A stretch of 64,000 bases of DNA, from NCBI RefSeq assembly GCF_014647655.1, contig NZ_BMPP01000008.1, forward strand, positions 1 through 64,000, written 5' to 3'. Every line of letters starts with the position of its first letter. Within the stretch, counting starts at the first letter, position 1. Source of the DNA: Deinococcus malanensis (GTDB taxonomy: Bacteria > Deinococcota > Deinococci > Deinococcales > Deinococcaceae). The notes below the pieces were generated by a model, which worked only from the letters and a program-made list of their open reading frames with translations, was not told the origin of the DNA and searched no databases. Shown piece after piece: positions 28,365-39,004 of this stretch. The position numbers were made by a program, and so were the translations under genes.

Positions 28365-29663
28365 TCAACGCTGCACGGCCAGCCGCCGATAGGCAGCCTG
28401 CAGCGCCGGGTCATGGCCCGTGGCGGCAAAGACCTGCGGATCATCCACCACCCGGATATCAGGGGTCACACGGTGGAGCATGGGTTTTCCTTGGCTGTCC
28501 AGTTTCCGGTACATCGAGACCTGAAGGGCTCCGCCCCCGGGGAGTTCACGCCATAAGACAGAGGTGGAGAGCAGCCCGGCTGTCGGGAGGCCCAGCACCG
28601 GGATGCCTGTGCGCTGCAGCAGATACGCCATGGTCTCGTGGCACGAGGCGGTGCCCCGGTCTACCAGCACGACCGTCTCGCCGTGCCAGCGGGCGGGAAA
28701 AGCCAGAACGTGTGAGCGGGAGGACGCGTGCCACCATGGCCTTGTGATGATCAGATCTCTCTGCAACTGGACCCGGCGGCCGGTCCACTCGGCGGAAGAT
28801 GGTCCTCGTCGGCTTTCGGAATTGACCTGAGCCGGACCTATGATGGCTCCAGCAGCCATCAGGCACTCTTGCAACAGGCCGCCACCGCCATGACGCAGGT
28901 CCACGATCAGCTTACGTGTGCCCTGTTTCTGTGCCTGACGGACCAGGGCATGCACCCGTGGCCCGACCCGCCGCCCTTCCTTGAAACTGGGAATACGCAG
29001 GACCTGCACACCCACCGGCGCGTCCGGGGGCGTATACAGCAACGGCAGGTGCATGCGGCGCAGCACTCGCGGCTCCAGGGTAAGGGTGCGAATCTGCGCC
29101 CGTCTCACCGGCCCGCGTTCCACCCGGACCTTCAGCAGCGGCGGATCATCGAAGATCTCAGCCTTTTGCAGCCCTTCAACGGTTCCAGGTGGTCCTTGGT
29201 CATTCAGGTTGGTCAGCCGGTCTCCGGGCTGCAGGCCAGCCTTTTCTGCTGGGCTTCCCACCACGACGTCCTGTACGAGTACCTACCGGGAGCCAGTACT
29301 CAGTGCGACCACACCGTAGCTGAGCAGGGGGGACTGACTGGCCTTGAGCAGCTTGCCCATCTGTTCTATCTGAGTGGGCGTATAGACCCAGTTGTGGCTG
29401 TCCTGCAAAGCGTCGGTAATGCTCCTGAGCGCCTCATAGTCATTCAGGGGGGTGCAGGGGCTTGCGGCGCACTGCGCCTTCAGGGCTGCCCGAGCCCGCA
29501 TCACTACAGGTTCAAGCGGAACTGCCGAATAGCCGTGGTAATGCTCGCGCAGCTCACGCACACCCGCATCGAACACACTGGGAGGCGCAGGGTCCGGTGC
29601 GCAGCCGACCAGCAGAAGCAGGCTGGTCACGGCAGCGGACCAGGAATGAACACATGCTGACAT
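28365..29663 (-). pseudogene. S41-type peptidase lipoprotein interrupted by an in-frame stop
   Basis: One continuous frame of 432 codons would encode an exported C-terminal-processing-like serine protease. A TAG at 29283-29285 splits it. Upstream part: a lipoprotein signal peptide with lipobox LVGC (SAAVTSLLLLVGCAPD) and the N-terminal helical region. Directly after the TAG the same frame continues into the PDZ domain (VLVQDVVVGSPAEKAGLQPG) and the protease domain (KLIVDLRHGGGGLLQECL; TVVLVDRGTASCHETMAYLL with the likely nucleophile Ser; GIPVLGLPTAG). No frame change is involved, so a single nonsense substitution, a base-call error, or readthrough explains it. Confidence 0.8.
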
Positions 29664-29758
29664 ATCAACCACTACGCCACAGGGGATGGGGGGGGTTGCT
29701 CCCAGGATGCCTGAGGGGTACCCTGGACGGTCCCATGCAGACCCGCCTTTCCAGGAAG

Positions 29759-29771
29759 TAGGCTGACCGTC
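29759..29771 (+). promoter_or_regulatory. Leaderless -10 of thyA
   Basis: TAGGCT (29759-29764) plus seven bases is followed by the thyA ATG at 29772. No Shine-Dalgarno is present. Confidence 0.6.
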
Positions 29772-30566
29772 ATGCAGCAGTACCTCGACTTCATGCGGCA
29801 CGTGCTGGAGCACGGCACCGAGAAAACCGACCGGACCGGGACCGGCACCCTCTCGGTTTTTGGGCACCAGATGCGCTTTGACCTCGCGCAGGGCTTCCCA
29901 CTGGTCACCACCAAGCGTACCCACCTGAAGTCGATCATTCACGAGCTGCTGTGGTTTTTGCAGGGCAGCAGCAACGTCGCGTACCTGCGCGAACACGACG
30001 TGACCATCTGGGACGAATGGGCTGACGAGCACGGCGAGCTGGGCCCGGTCTACGGAGTGCAGTGGCGCAGCTGGCCCACGCCGGACGGACGGCACATCGA
30101 CCAGATTGCCCAGGTGGTCGAGCAGATCCGGCGTACCCCCGACTCACGCCGGCTGATCGTGAGTGCCTGGAATGTCGGGGAGATCGAGCAGATGGCCCTG
30201 CCCCCCTGCCACGCCTTTTTCCAGTTCTATGTGGCGGACGGGCGACTGTCCTGCCAGCTGTACCAGCGCTCAGCCGACATTTTCCTGGGTGTGCCGTTCA
30301 ATATCGCCTCCTACGCGCTGCTGACGCTGATGGTCGCGCAGGTCACGGGGCTCGAACCCGGCGAGTTCATCTGGACTGGGGGCGACTGCCACCTGTACAC
30401 CAACCACCTGGAGCAGGCGCGCAAGCAGCTTTCCCGCGAACCGCGCACACTGCCGGTCATGCACCTCAACCCGGCCGTGCGTGAGCTGGACGATTTCCGC
30501 TTCGAGGATTTTACGCTGGAAGGCTACGACCCACACCCCGGAATCAAGGCTCCGGTGGCGGTATGA
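29772..30566 (+). CDS. thyA: Thymidylate synthase
   Basis: ThyA methylates dUMP to dTMP with methylene-THF, releasing dihydrofolate for FolA three genes downstream. The length of 264 residues is that of the E. coli-type enzyme. Motifs are [34 protein letters not shown], the catalytic Cys in [14 protein letters not shown], and [20 protein letters not shown]. It is the first gene of a five-gene run with overlapping or nearly touching ends. Confidence 0.98.
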   Translation: MQQYLDFMRHVLEHGTEKTDRTGTGTLSVFGHQMRFDLAQGFPLVTTKRTHLKSIIHELLWFLQGSSNVAYLREHDVTIWDEWADEHGELGPVYGVQWRSWPTPDGRHIDQIAQVVEQIRRTPDSRRLIVSAWNVGEIEQMALPPCHAFFQFYVADGRLSCQLYQRSADIFLGVPFNIASYALLTLMVAQVTGLEPGEFIWTGGDCHLYTNHLEQARKQLSREPRTLPVMHLNPAVRELDDFRFEDFTLEGYDPHPGIKAPVAV

Positions 30567-30991
30567 GCGAGCAGGAATGCATTTTCTGCAAGATTCTGAG
30601 GGGAGAAGCCGAGTCGAGTGTGGTGGCCGAGAACGAACTCTGTCTGGCTTTTCTGACAATCAGTCCATTCAATACAGGGCACACCCTGGTCGTCCCAAGG
30701 CGTCACGCGGCTACATTTACGGACCTGACGCCTGCAGAAGCTGCCGCGCTGGCTCAACTTTCGCAGCAGGTCGCGCAGGCCCTTGAGCGCAGTGATCTCC
30801 CCTGTGAAGGCTTTAATCTGTGGATGGCCAACGGCTCAGCCGCCTTTCAGGATGTCTTTCACGTGCACATGCATGTCTTCCCGCGTCTGAAAGATGACGG
30901 TTTTAAGATTGAGGTTTCCTGGCCTCAGCCCTCACGTGCCGAACTGAATGAGGTCGCTGCGCAACTCTGCACGGCTCTGGAGAAACGCTGA
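30563..30991 (+). CDS. HIT family protein
   Basis: A 142-residue histidine-triad nucleotide hydrolase of the Hint/Fhit superfamily, acting on AMP- or dinucleoside-polyphosphate-type substrates. It starts [16 protein letters not shown], and the triad is [11 protein letters not shown] pair CxxC near the N-terminus could bind zinc. It overlaps thyA by ATGA and dCMP deaminase by one base. Confidence 0.93.
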   Translation: MSEQECIFCKILRGEAESSVVAENELCLAFLTISPFNTGHTLVVPRRHAATFTDLTPAEAAALAQLSQQVAQALERSDLPCEGFNLWMANGSAAFQDVFHVHMHVFPRLKDDGFKIEVSWPQPSRAELNEVAAQLCTALEKR

Positions 30992-31419
30992 TGAACCGAC
31001 CTACTTTCGATGAGCTGGGCCTGGCCACCGCGCGGCTGTGGGCCTCCCGCAGCGCCGACGCGAAGGTGCAGGTGGGAGCGTGCATCCTGGACCGGCATCA
31101 CCGGGTGGTAGGTGTGGGATACAACGGCCGCGCTGCCGGGGAACCGAACGAGCGCGAGAGCCTGGACCAGGGCCACAGCGGCTTTATTCACGCGGAGGTC
31201 AACGCCCTGCTGGCCGCCAACTGGAACGGAGAGGGCCACACCTTATACGTGACCCACGAGCCCTGCGCCACCTGCGCCCGCCTGATCGTCAATTCGCGCC
31301 GGGTGGGCCGGGTGGCCTTTGCCGCCGTTTACAGTGAGACCAGCCGGGTGCAGTCGGGTCTGCCCAGCGGGGCCGAGATTCTGCGCTCTGCCGGTATCGA
31401 GGTGCAGCATGTCGGCTAG
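30991..31419 (+). CDS. Deoxycytidylate/cytidine deaminase-like zinc enzyme
   Basis: A 142-residue member of the CMP/dCMP deaminase family. It probably makes dUMP for ThyA. The zinc site is FIHAEVNALLAAN (His and catalytic Glu) plus THEPCATCARLIVNS (two Cys). The position directly between thyA and folA supports the dCMP deaminase role. The start codon shares a base with the HIT stop (TGATG). The 3' end overlaps folA by 11 bases. Confidence 0.9.
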   Translation: MNRPTFDELGLATARLWASRSADAKVQVGACILDRHHRVVGVGYNGRAAGEPNERESLDQGHSGFIHAEVNALLAANWNGEGHTLYVTHEPCATCARLIVNSRRVGRVAFAAVYSETSRVQSGLPSGAEILRSAGIEVQHVG

Positions 31420-31906
31420 GCTGGAACTGGTCGCCATCGTCGCCATGACCAAAAACCGCGTGATCGGCAAAGATGGCGGCATGCCCTGGCACCTGCCGGC
31501 TGACCTGGCGCACTTCCGGCGGCTTAGCGTCGGCAAGCCGAACATCATGGGCCGCAAGGTGTACGACTCGCTGGGGCAGGCGCTGCCGGGGCGCGACAAC
31601 ATTGTCCTGACCCGCAATCCCGGCTTCCTGGCGCCCGGGTGCAGTGTGGTGCATACCCCTCAGGAAGCCCTGAAAGCTGCCGGTGACGCTCCTGAGATCG
31701 CCATCCTGGGAGGCGAGGAAATCTACCGGCTGTACCTGCAGAAGCTCACGCGCGTGGAGCAGACCGTGATCCACGCGGTGCTCGATGGCGACACGTTCTT
31801 CCCTGAATTGCCCGGCGAGTGGGAGGTCAGTGCCGAGCGTGAGCGGGCCGCCGACGAGAAAAACCGTTACGACCTGACCTTCCGCACCCTGATCCGCCGC
31901 GCCTGA
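31409..31906 (+). CDS. folA: Dihydrofolate reductase
   Basis: FolA regenerates tetrahydrofolate from the dihydrofolate made by ThyA. It has 165 residues. Motifs are VAIVAMTKNRVIGKDGGMPWHLPAD (substrate pocket, with Asp after HLPA), the NADPH region IMGRKVYDSLGQALPGR, and EIAILGGEEIYRLYL. The start lies inside the upstream deaminase gene, indicating translational coupling. Confidence 0.97.
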   Translation: MSARLELVAIVAMTKNRVIGKDGGMPWHLPADLAHFRRLSVGKPNIMGRKVYDSLGQALPGRDNIVLTRNPGFLAPGCSVVHTPQEALKAAGDAPEIAILGGEEIYRLYLQKLTRVEQTVIHAVLDGDTFFPELPGEWEVSAERERAADEKNRYDLTFRTLIRRA

Positions 31907-31912
31907 GGGTCT

Positions 31913-33086
31913 GTGATGACCGGTAGGCAGCGGCTCTCTCCTGCGGCCCGGGCCCTGCTCGACATGCTGGCGCTGTCGCTGGGCGGCGCGGTGGCCCTGG
32001 GATTCGCGCGCTTCGCCTACGCGTTGCTGCTGCCGGTGATGCGCTCGGATCTGAACTGGAGCTTCACCCTGTCCGGCAGCATGAACGCTGTCAATGCCCT
32101 GGGGTATCTGCTGGGTGCCCTGAGTGCCGGCTGGCTCTCGGGCCGGGCCGGCCTTCGCCGTACCTTTCAGGCCGGAATGCTGCTCACCGCCCTGGCGCTG
32201 CTGGCCTGCGCGCTCACCTCGGACAGCGCCGCGCTGCTGCTGTGGCGGCTGCTGGCCGGACTGGGTGGCGCCTGGGTCTTTGTCAGTGGGGGAGGGCTGG
32301 CGGCACTGGCGGCGCGCGCCTACCCGGAGCAGAGCGCCCGCCTGCTGGGTGTCTTCTACGGCGGTGCCGGCATTGGTATCGTCCTGTCGGCGCTGCTGGT
32401 GCCTCCGCTGCTGGCCAGTGGGTGGCGTGGGGCGTGGGCGGCGCTGGGGGCCACGTCGCTGGTGTGTCTGGCCCTGACCTTGCGCACGCTGGGGCGCCTG
32501 CCGGACCGGGCCCCGGCTCTCCCGGAGGGAGAGGGACACGCCTCCCTCCGCCCGTTGGGGTTCACCCTGGCTGCATATGCCTGTTTCGGTGTGGGCTACA
32601 TCGCGTACATGACCTTTATCGTGGCGTTCCTGCGTTCACTGGGCGCAGAAGGGCTGATCACCCCGTTCTGGACCCTGCTGGGTGTGTGCGTGATCGCCAA
32701 TCCGTTCGTCTGGGGCCCACTGATGACGCGCGCCACCGGGGCCCGGGCCATGGCCCTGCTGATGCTGCTGCTGGCCGTTGGTGCGGCCCTGCCCCTGGTC
32801 GCGTCACATCCGGCTGCGCTGCTTCTGTCCGGCGTGCTGTTCGGGCTGAGCTTCCTGGCGGTGGTGACCTTTACGACGGTGATCACCCGGCGGGTTCTGC
32901 CCGAACACGCCTGGTCGCGCGGCATCGCTGTGTTTACCAGTGTGTTTGCCCTGGGTCAGGTGGCCGGACCACTGCTCACTGGACTGGCCGCAGACAGTGC
33001 CGGGGGCCTGCGGCTGGGTCTGGGCTTCAGTGCAGCGGTGCTGCTGGTGGGCGCAGGACTGGCCCTGGGGCAGCCAGCACGGTCAC

Positions 33087-33109
<23 letters not shown>
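31913..33109 (+). CDS. MFS transporter (YbfB/YjiJ-like)
   Basis: A 398-residue major facilitator with 12 predicted helices. Helix 1 ([20 protein letters not shown]) and the next ([20 protein letters not shown]) match the YbfB/YjiJ branch. The substrate is unknown; the position after folA might suggest a folate- or nucleotide-related compound, but that is weak. GTG 31913 and ATG 31916 are both possible starts, seven or ten bases after folA. The last 23 bases overlap the convergent corA gene. Confidence 0.85.
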
Positions 33110-34007
<898 letters not shown>

Positions 34008-34040
34008 GACGCCCATGCTACGTCGCCTATGCTGTGCTGC
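34008..34040. promoter_or_regulatory. Overlapping divergent leaderless promoters of corA and crcB
   Basis: On the plus strand TATGCT (34028-34033) plus seven bases precedes GTG 34041. On the minus strand TAGCAT (34020-34015) plus seven bases precedes ATG 34007. The two -10 elements lie only seven bases apart, so both promoters compete for the same DNA. Confidence 0.6.
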
Positions 34041-34420
34041 GTGGGCACGTGGCTGTGGGTGATGCTGGGCGGGGCGCTGGGGGCCGCGGCCCGCTACGGG
34101 GTGATGCTGGTCCTGACGCCGCTGGTTCGCTCCGGCTTTCCGGTGCCGACCCTGCTGATCAACGTGGTGGGCTCGTTTCTGCTGGGCCTGACGGTGGCCC
34201 TGGTGGGGCGCGGACTTTGGCCCGAGACCGCGCGTCTGGCCTTCGGCACAGGGTTTCTGGGGGCTTTTACCACCTTCAGCACCTTCAGCGTGGAACTCGA
34301 CAGTCTGACGGCGCGTGGGTCCGGGGGGATGGCGCTGCTGTACATCAGCCTGAGCGTGAGCCTGGGCGTCCTGGCGGCCGTGGCTGGCCGGCTGCTGGGA
34401 GACCGGCTGGGAGCCGCCAC

Positions 34421-34424
<4 letters not shown>
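34041..34424 (+). CDS. crcB: Fluoride channel CrcB/Fluc
   Basis: A small dual-topology fluoride exporter, 127 residues, four helices. Motifs are [27 protein letters not shown], and the pore segment [18 protein letters not shown]. No fluoride riboswitch precedes it; the leader is only about zero to one base. The start is set at GTG 34041 by the leaderless promoter; ATG 34029 lies inside the -10. Its stop overlaps xseA as ATGA. Confidence 0.93.
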
Positions 34425-35647
<1,223 letters not shown>

Positions 35648-35650
35648 TGT

Positions 35651-36139
35651 TTACTGGCGTTTAAGGACGCAGGTACCGGTGGCTTCGATTAATGCGGCGT
35701 AGGCGTTCTCCTTGGACTGGGTGTTCCAGGTGGCCACCATGGTGCGGACGTTGTCGTGTGTAGTCCGGAGCAGGCGGCCACTGGCCACTTTCCATCCTGG
35801 GCCGGAGACAGGAGCCAGGCATGCCAGAACCTGGGCACTGCCGATCGTCTTGCCGACAGGAGCCTCCTGATAGTCAAAGACAGACACGAAGTCCTGTTCG
35901 GCTGAAATCGTCAGAGAAGCGGTGTTTGTACCGGTACCGTCGGCGTCATAGTCCCACTCGTCCTTGTCCCAGGTGCCCTTACCCCGCAGGGTGAAGGTCT
36001 GGGAGACTCCCTGATTGTCTTTCGTCAGTCCGGTCATCACAAACACATCGCCAGCCCTGAAGGGCTCCTGCGGAATGGCCGCAGTACAGGCCGATAGAAC
36101 AGCGACAGGAGCGAGCACGAGATAAGGAGAGATCTTCAT
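35651..36139 (-). CDS. Hypothetical lipoprotein
   Basis: A 162-residue exported protein. The signal peptide ends in the lipobox LSAC (YLVLAPVAVLSACTAA). The mature part is beta-rich (DVFVMTGLTKDNQGVSQTF; GTWDKDEWDYDADGTGTN) with two later Cys that may pair (VLACLAPVSG and TGTCVLKRQ at the C-terminus). No known domain is recognised. On the minus strand TATCTT lies seven bases before the ATG; the seven bases (AAAGAAG) also resemble a weak ribosome site. It is convergent with xseA, three bases apart. Confidence 0.75.
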   Translation of the reverse strand: MKISPYLVLAPVAVLSACTAAIPQEPFRAGDVFVMTGLTKDNQGVSQTFTLRGKGTWDKDEWDYDADGTGTNTASLTISAEQDFVSVFDYQEAPVGKTIGSAQVLACLAPVSGPGWKVASGRLLRTTHDNVRTMVATWNTQSKENAYAALIEATGTCVLKRQ

Positions 36140-36250
36140 CTTCTTTAAGATAAGTTAACTCTTTGCCTAATGTGACGAAAATGACCTTCGGTGCATCATG
36201 TTGCTGGCCACGGGACTTGGAGGGGCTACCCAGTTCTGCTTTTTCACCGG

Positions 36251-36889
36251 TCAGCGGGCATTGCGCAGCGCTTTGCGGACATAAGCCCACAGGACACTTG
36301 GTCCGCTCGGAATCAGCAGGAGGACGCCAAGGCCCGCCAATGTTCCGACGATCCCGAACCAGAAGTCATCTTCCTCCTGCCATACCAGATGCATTCCTAG
36401 GTACATCATCGGAAACCACATAAAACGCAGGAGCCCCAGCAGTACCCTGGCACTCCGGGTGGCAAAATGCCGGGGGATCCACCATTCCAGTGCCAGGATT
36501 GGCAGAAGGCCCAGGACGTAGGCGGCGTACCATCCCCAGAAAAACGTCTCCTCCGGGTCAAGCAGCACATTCAAAAATGGAAGTGCGAGCCACAGGGGGA
36601 ATCCAAGCAGGATCTGGGCAAGGCTCTGAACTTTGACGTTCCGGTACGCCCGGATGGCCTCCAACTCCGTTTCCTGTAACAGGGTGTAGTGCTGCTGCTC
36701 CAGGGCCCGGTAGACCTCCGAGACCGAGCCCAGAGCGGCCAGCGCAGTGCCTTCCGGATCCGGGTGTCCTGCTTCCTTCAGCTCCTGAATATGGGCCAGG
36801 GCGTGCTCCTCAAGATCTCGGCGGATGCGCTCGGCCGTGTCGGGTGGAAACCGGCAGGTCACGTCCTGCAGATACTTTTCCAGGCTCAT
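36251..36889 (-). CDS. HAAS-type membrane protein, third gene of padR operon
   Basis: A 212-residue protein. The N-terminal 65 residues resemble the HAAS/DUF1700 sensor segment found next to PadR regulators (VTCRFPPDTAERIRRDLEEH; ALAALGSVSEVYRALE). They are followed by four hydrophobic helices. Such proteins are thought to pass an envelope signal to the adjoining PadR repressor. Its ATG overlaps the stop of the preceding gene (ATGA). Confidence 0.75.
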   Translation of the reverse strand: MSLEKYLQDVTCRFPPDTAERIRRDLEEHALAHIQELKEAGHPDPEGTALAALGSVSEVYRALEQQHYTLLQETELEAIRAYRNVKVQSLAQILLGFPLWLALPFLNVLLDPEETFFWGWYAAYVLGLLPILALEWWIPRHFATRSARVLLGLLRFMWFPMMYLGMHLVWQEEDDFWFGIVGTLAGLGVLLLIPSGPSVLWAYVRKALRNAR

Positions 36890-37461
36890 GCGGGTTCTCC
36901 TTCAAGCGTGAGCGTGCGGCGCAGGCGGCCATTTTCTGTCCACAGGTATGCCGTCATGCTGACCAGCAGAACCGGGGTAATCACCCAGAGGTAGTCCGGG
37001 CTGAGACCTGCGTCTTTCCACAGGTCAGGCAGCCACCTGAACACGCACATGGTCGCAAGCATGGCCCCCATTCGCAGATTCCACCGCCGGACATAGGGAA
37101 GCCTGTGAGTCCAGGCCAGCCCCAGCAGGTAGACCACCAGTGCCATTGTGTACAGCACGCTGATCTCATTCAGGGCCTCTATGCAAAGGAGAACAGCCAC
37201 GGCCCACACGCCCCATTTGGCAAAGGTGATCAGCGCCCGGTAACTGCTTCCCGGCTGAAGACCGGCCCACTCTCTTCGGCTCAGGTAAAGCTGCCTCAAT
37301 TCACGCGCCGTGTCGTCAGGTGACCCAAGCACGACCGAAACGTCCGCGTCCTGGGGCAGACCCGTGTCCTGAAGGTGAGCCAGCGTTTCAGCACTGACCC
37401 GCCGGGTCACGCCTTCCGGGAACTCCCCGGTGGCCCGCGTGAGCCAGTTCTGGGCGTTCAT
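36886..37461 (-). CDS. HAAS-type membrane protein, second gene of padR operon
   Basis: A 191-residue paralogue-like neighbour of the next gene. It has an N-terminal soluble segment (WLTRATGEFPEGVTRRVSAE; VVLGSPDDTARELRQLYL) and then about five hydrophobic helices, including VWAVAVLLCIEALNEISVLY. It is probably a membrane partner of PadR. It starts on an ATGA overlap with padR. Confidence 0.75.
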   Translation of the reverse strand: MNAQNWLTRATGEFPEGVTRRVSAETLAHLQDTGLPQDADVSVVLGSPDDTARELRQLYLSRREWAGLQPGSSYRALITFAKWGVWAVAVLLCIEALNEISVLYTMALVVYLLGLAWTHRLPYVRRWNLRMGAMLATMCVFRWLPDLWKDAGLSPDYLWVITPVLLVSMTAYLWTENGRLRRTLTLEGEPA

Positions 37462-37772
37462 GACTGTCCTCCGATCACAGCCCCCACAGCACGCACCTGC
37501 TTCTCCCACTCCTTGCGGGCTTTGGCCAGCACCCCTTTGCCCTTCTCGGTCAGTCGGTATTCCCGGCGCACCCGGCCACCCACATCGTGCTCTTCGCTTT
37601 CGACCAGGCCTTCGGCTTCCAGGGCGTGAAGGGCCGGGTAGAGGCTGCCTTCGCGGGCGGTGAGCAGACCTTCCGAGCGCGCCTTGATGGCCTGGGCTAT
37701 GGCGTAGCCGTGCTCTGGCTGGCGTTCCAGCACCGCCAGAATCAGCATCCGCAATTGCTCCCGCGTCTTCAT
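37458..37772 (-). CDS. PadR family transcriptional regulator
   Basis: A 104-residue winged-helix repressor with typical PadR features: REQLRMLILAVLERQPEHGYAI, EGLLTAREGSLYPALHALEAEGLV, and the wing GRVRREYRLTEKGKGVL. It is the first gene of a three-gene operon with two membrane proteins. ATG 37772 is chosen because CATACT lies six bases upstream and a palindrome overlaps the promoter; an ATG at 37802 falls inside that palindrome. Confidence 0.92.
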   Translation of the reverse strand: MKTREQLRMLILAVLERQPEHGYAIAQAIKARSEGLLTAREGSLYPALHALEAEGLVESEEHDVGGRVRREYRLTEKGKGVLAKARKEWEKQVRAVGAVIGGQS

Positions 37773-37781
37773 GGCTCCAGT

Positions 37782-37802
37782 ATGCATCTGAATTCGATGC
37801 AT
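37782..37802 (-). promoter_or_regulatory. Probable PadR operator
   Basis: A 21-bp inverted repeat, ATGCAT - nine bases - ATGCAT, with GAATTC inside the spacer. It overlaps or adjoins the -10 (CATACT) of the padR operon. ATGCAT half-sites fit the ATGT/ACAT-like half-sites of PadR regulators, so autoregulation is expected. Confidence 0.7.
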
Positions 37803-37871
37803 CCAAAGCAGAAATGAGACATGGTCCGGGCGCCTGTCGTGGGGTGACAGAAAGCTGGGGATGGGTCTGCT

Positions 37872-38762
<891 letters not shown>

Positions 38763-38821
38763 GCCCGAAGCGTACACCTGCCCTGGGTGTGTCGGGCGCA
38801 CCAGAGCGGACAACAGGCAAT

Positions 38822-38882
38822 AAAAAAGCCGCCTCTCGGGCGGTGATGGACAAAAAATAGCGTCTTATGCAGTATTCGTCAA
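38822..38882 (-). promoter_or_regulatory. Promoter running directly into a terminator (minus strand)
   Basis: On the minus strand: -35 TTGACG (38882-38877), a 17-base spacer, -10 TATTTT (38859-38854), then TTGTCC, then ATCA, then a GC-rich hairpin (CCGCC-CGAGA-GGCGG) and TTTTTT. The RNA would be about 27 nt. The layout matches 20324-20391 base for base in spacing. Confidence 0.65.
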
Positions 38883-38967
38883 GAAGATGCGCGTCCTGCT
38901 GCAGAACAGCTGACCGTACAGGGAGACCGGGCCTGCTGGAGGTGAAGGCCGGAGGCGCATTTTTCAT

Positions 38968-38996
38968 AGTCAGAAGACCAAGCTGGTATTCTGACT
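38968..38996. promoter_or_regulatory. Inverted repeat over the histidine-kinase promoter
   Basis: Perfect arms AGTCAGAA and TTCTGACT are separated by 13 bases. The right arm contains the probable -10 TATTCT (38987-38992), so a bound protein would block initiation. The kinase ATG is 12 bases after the -10. Confidence 0.6.
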
Positions 38997-39004
38997 GACA
39001 ACTG

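Noticed and set aside
34008..34040. Fluoride riboswitch upstream of crcB
   Set aside because: Only 33 bases separate crcB from the divergent corA start, and the crcB message appears leaderless. There is no room for an aptamer.
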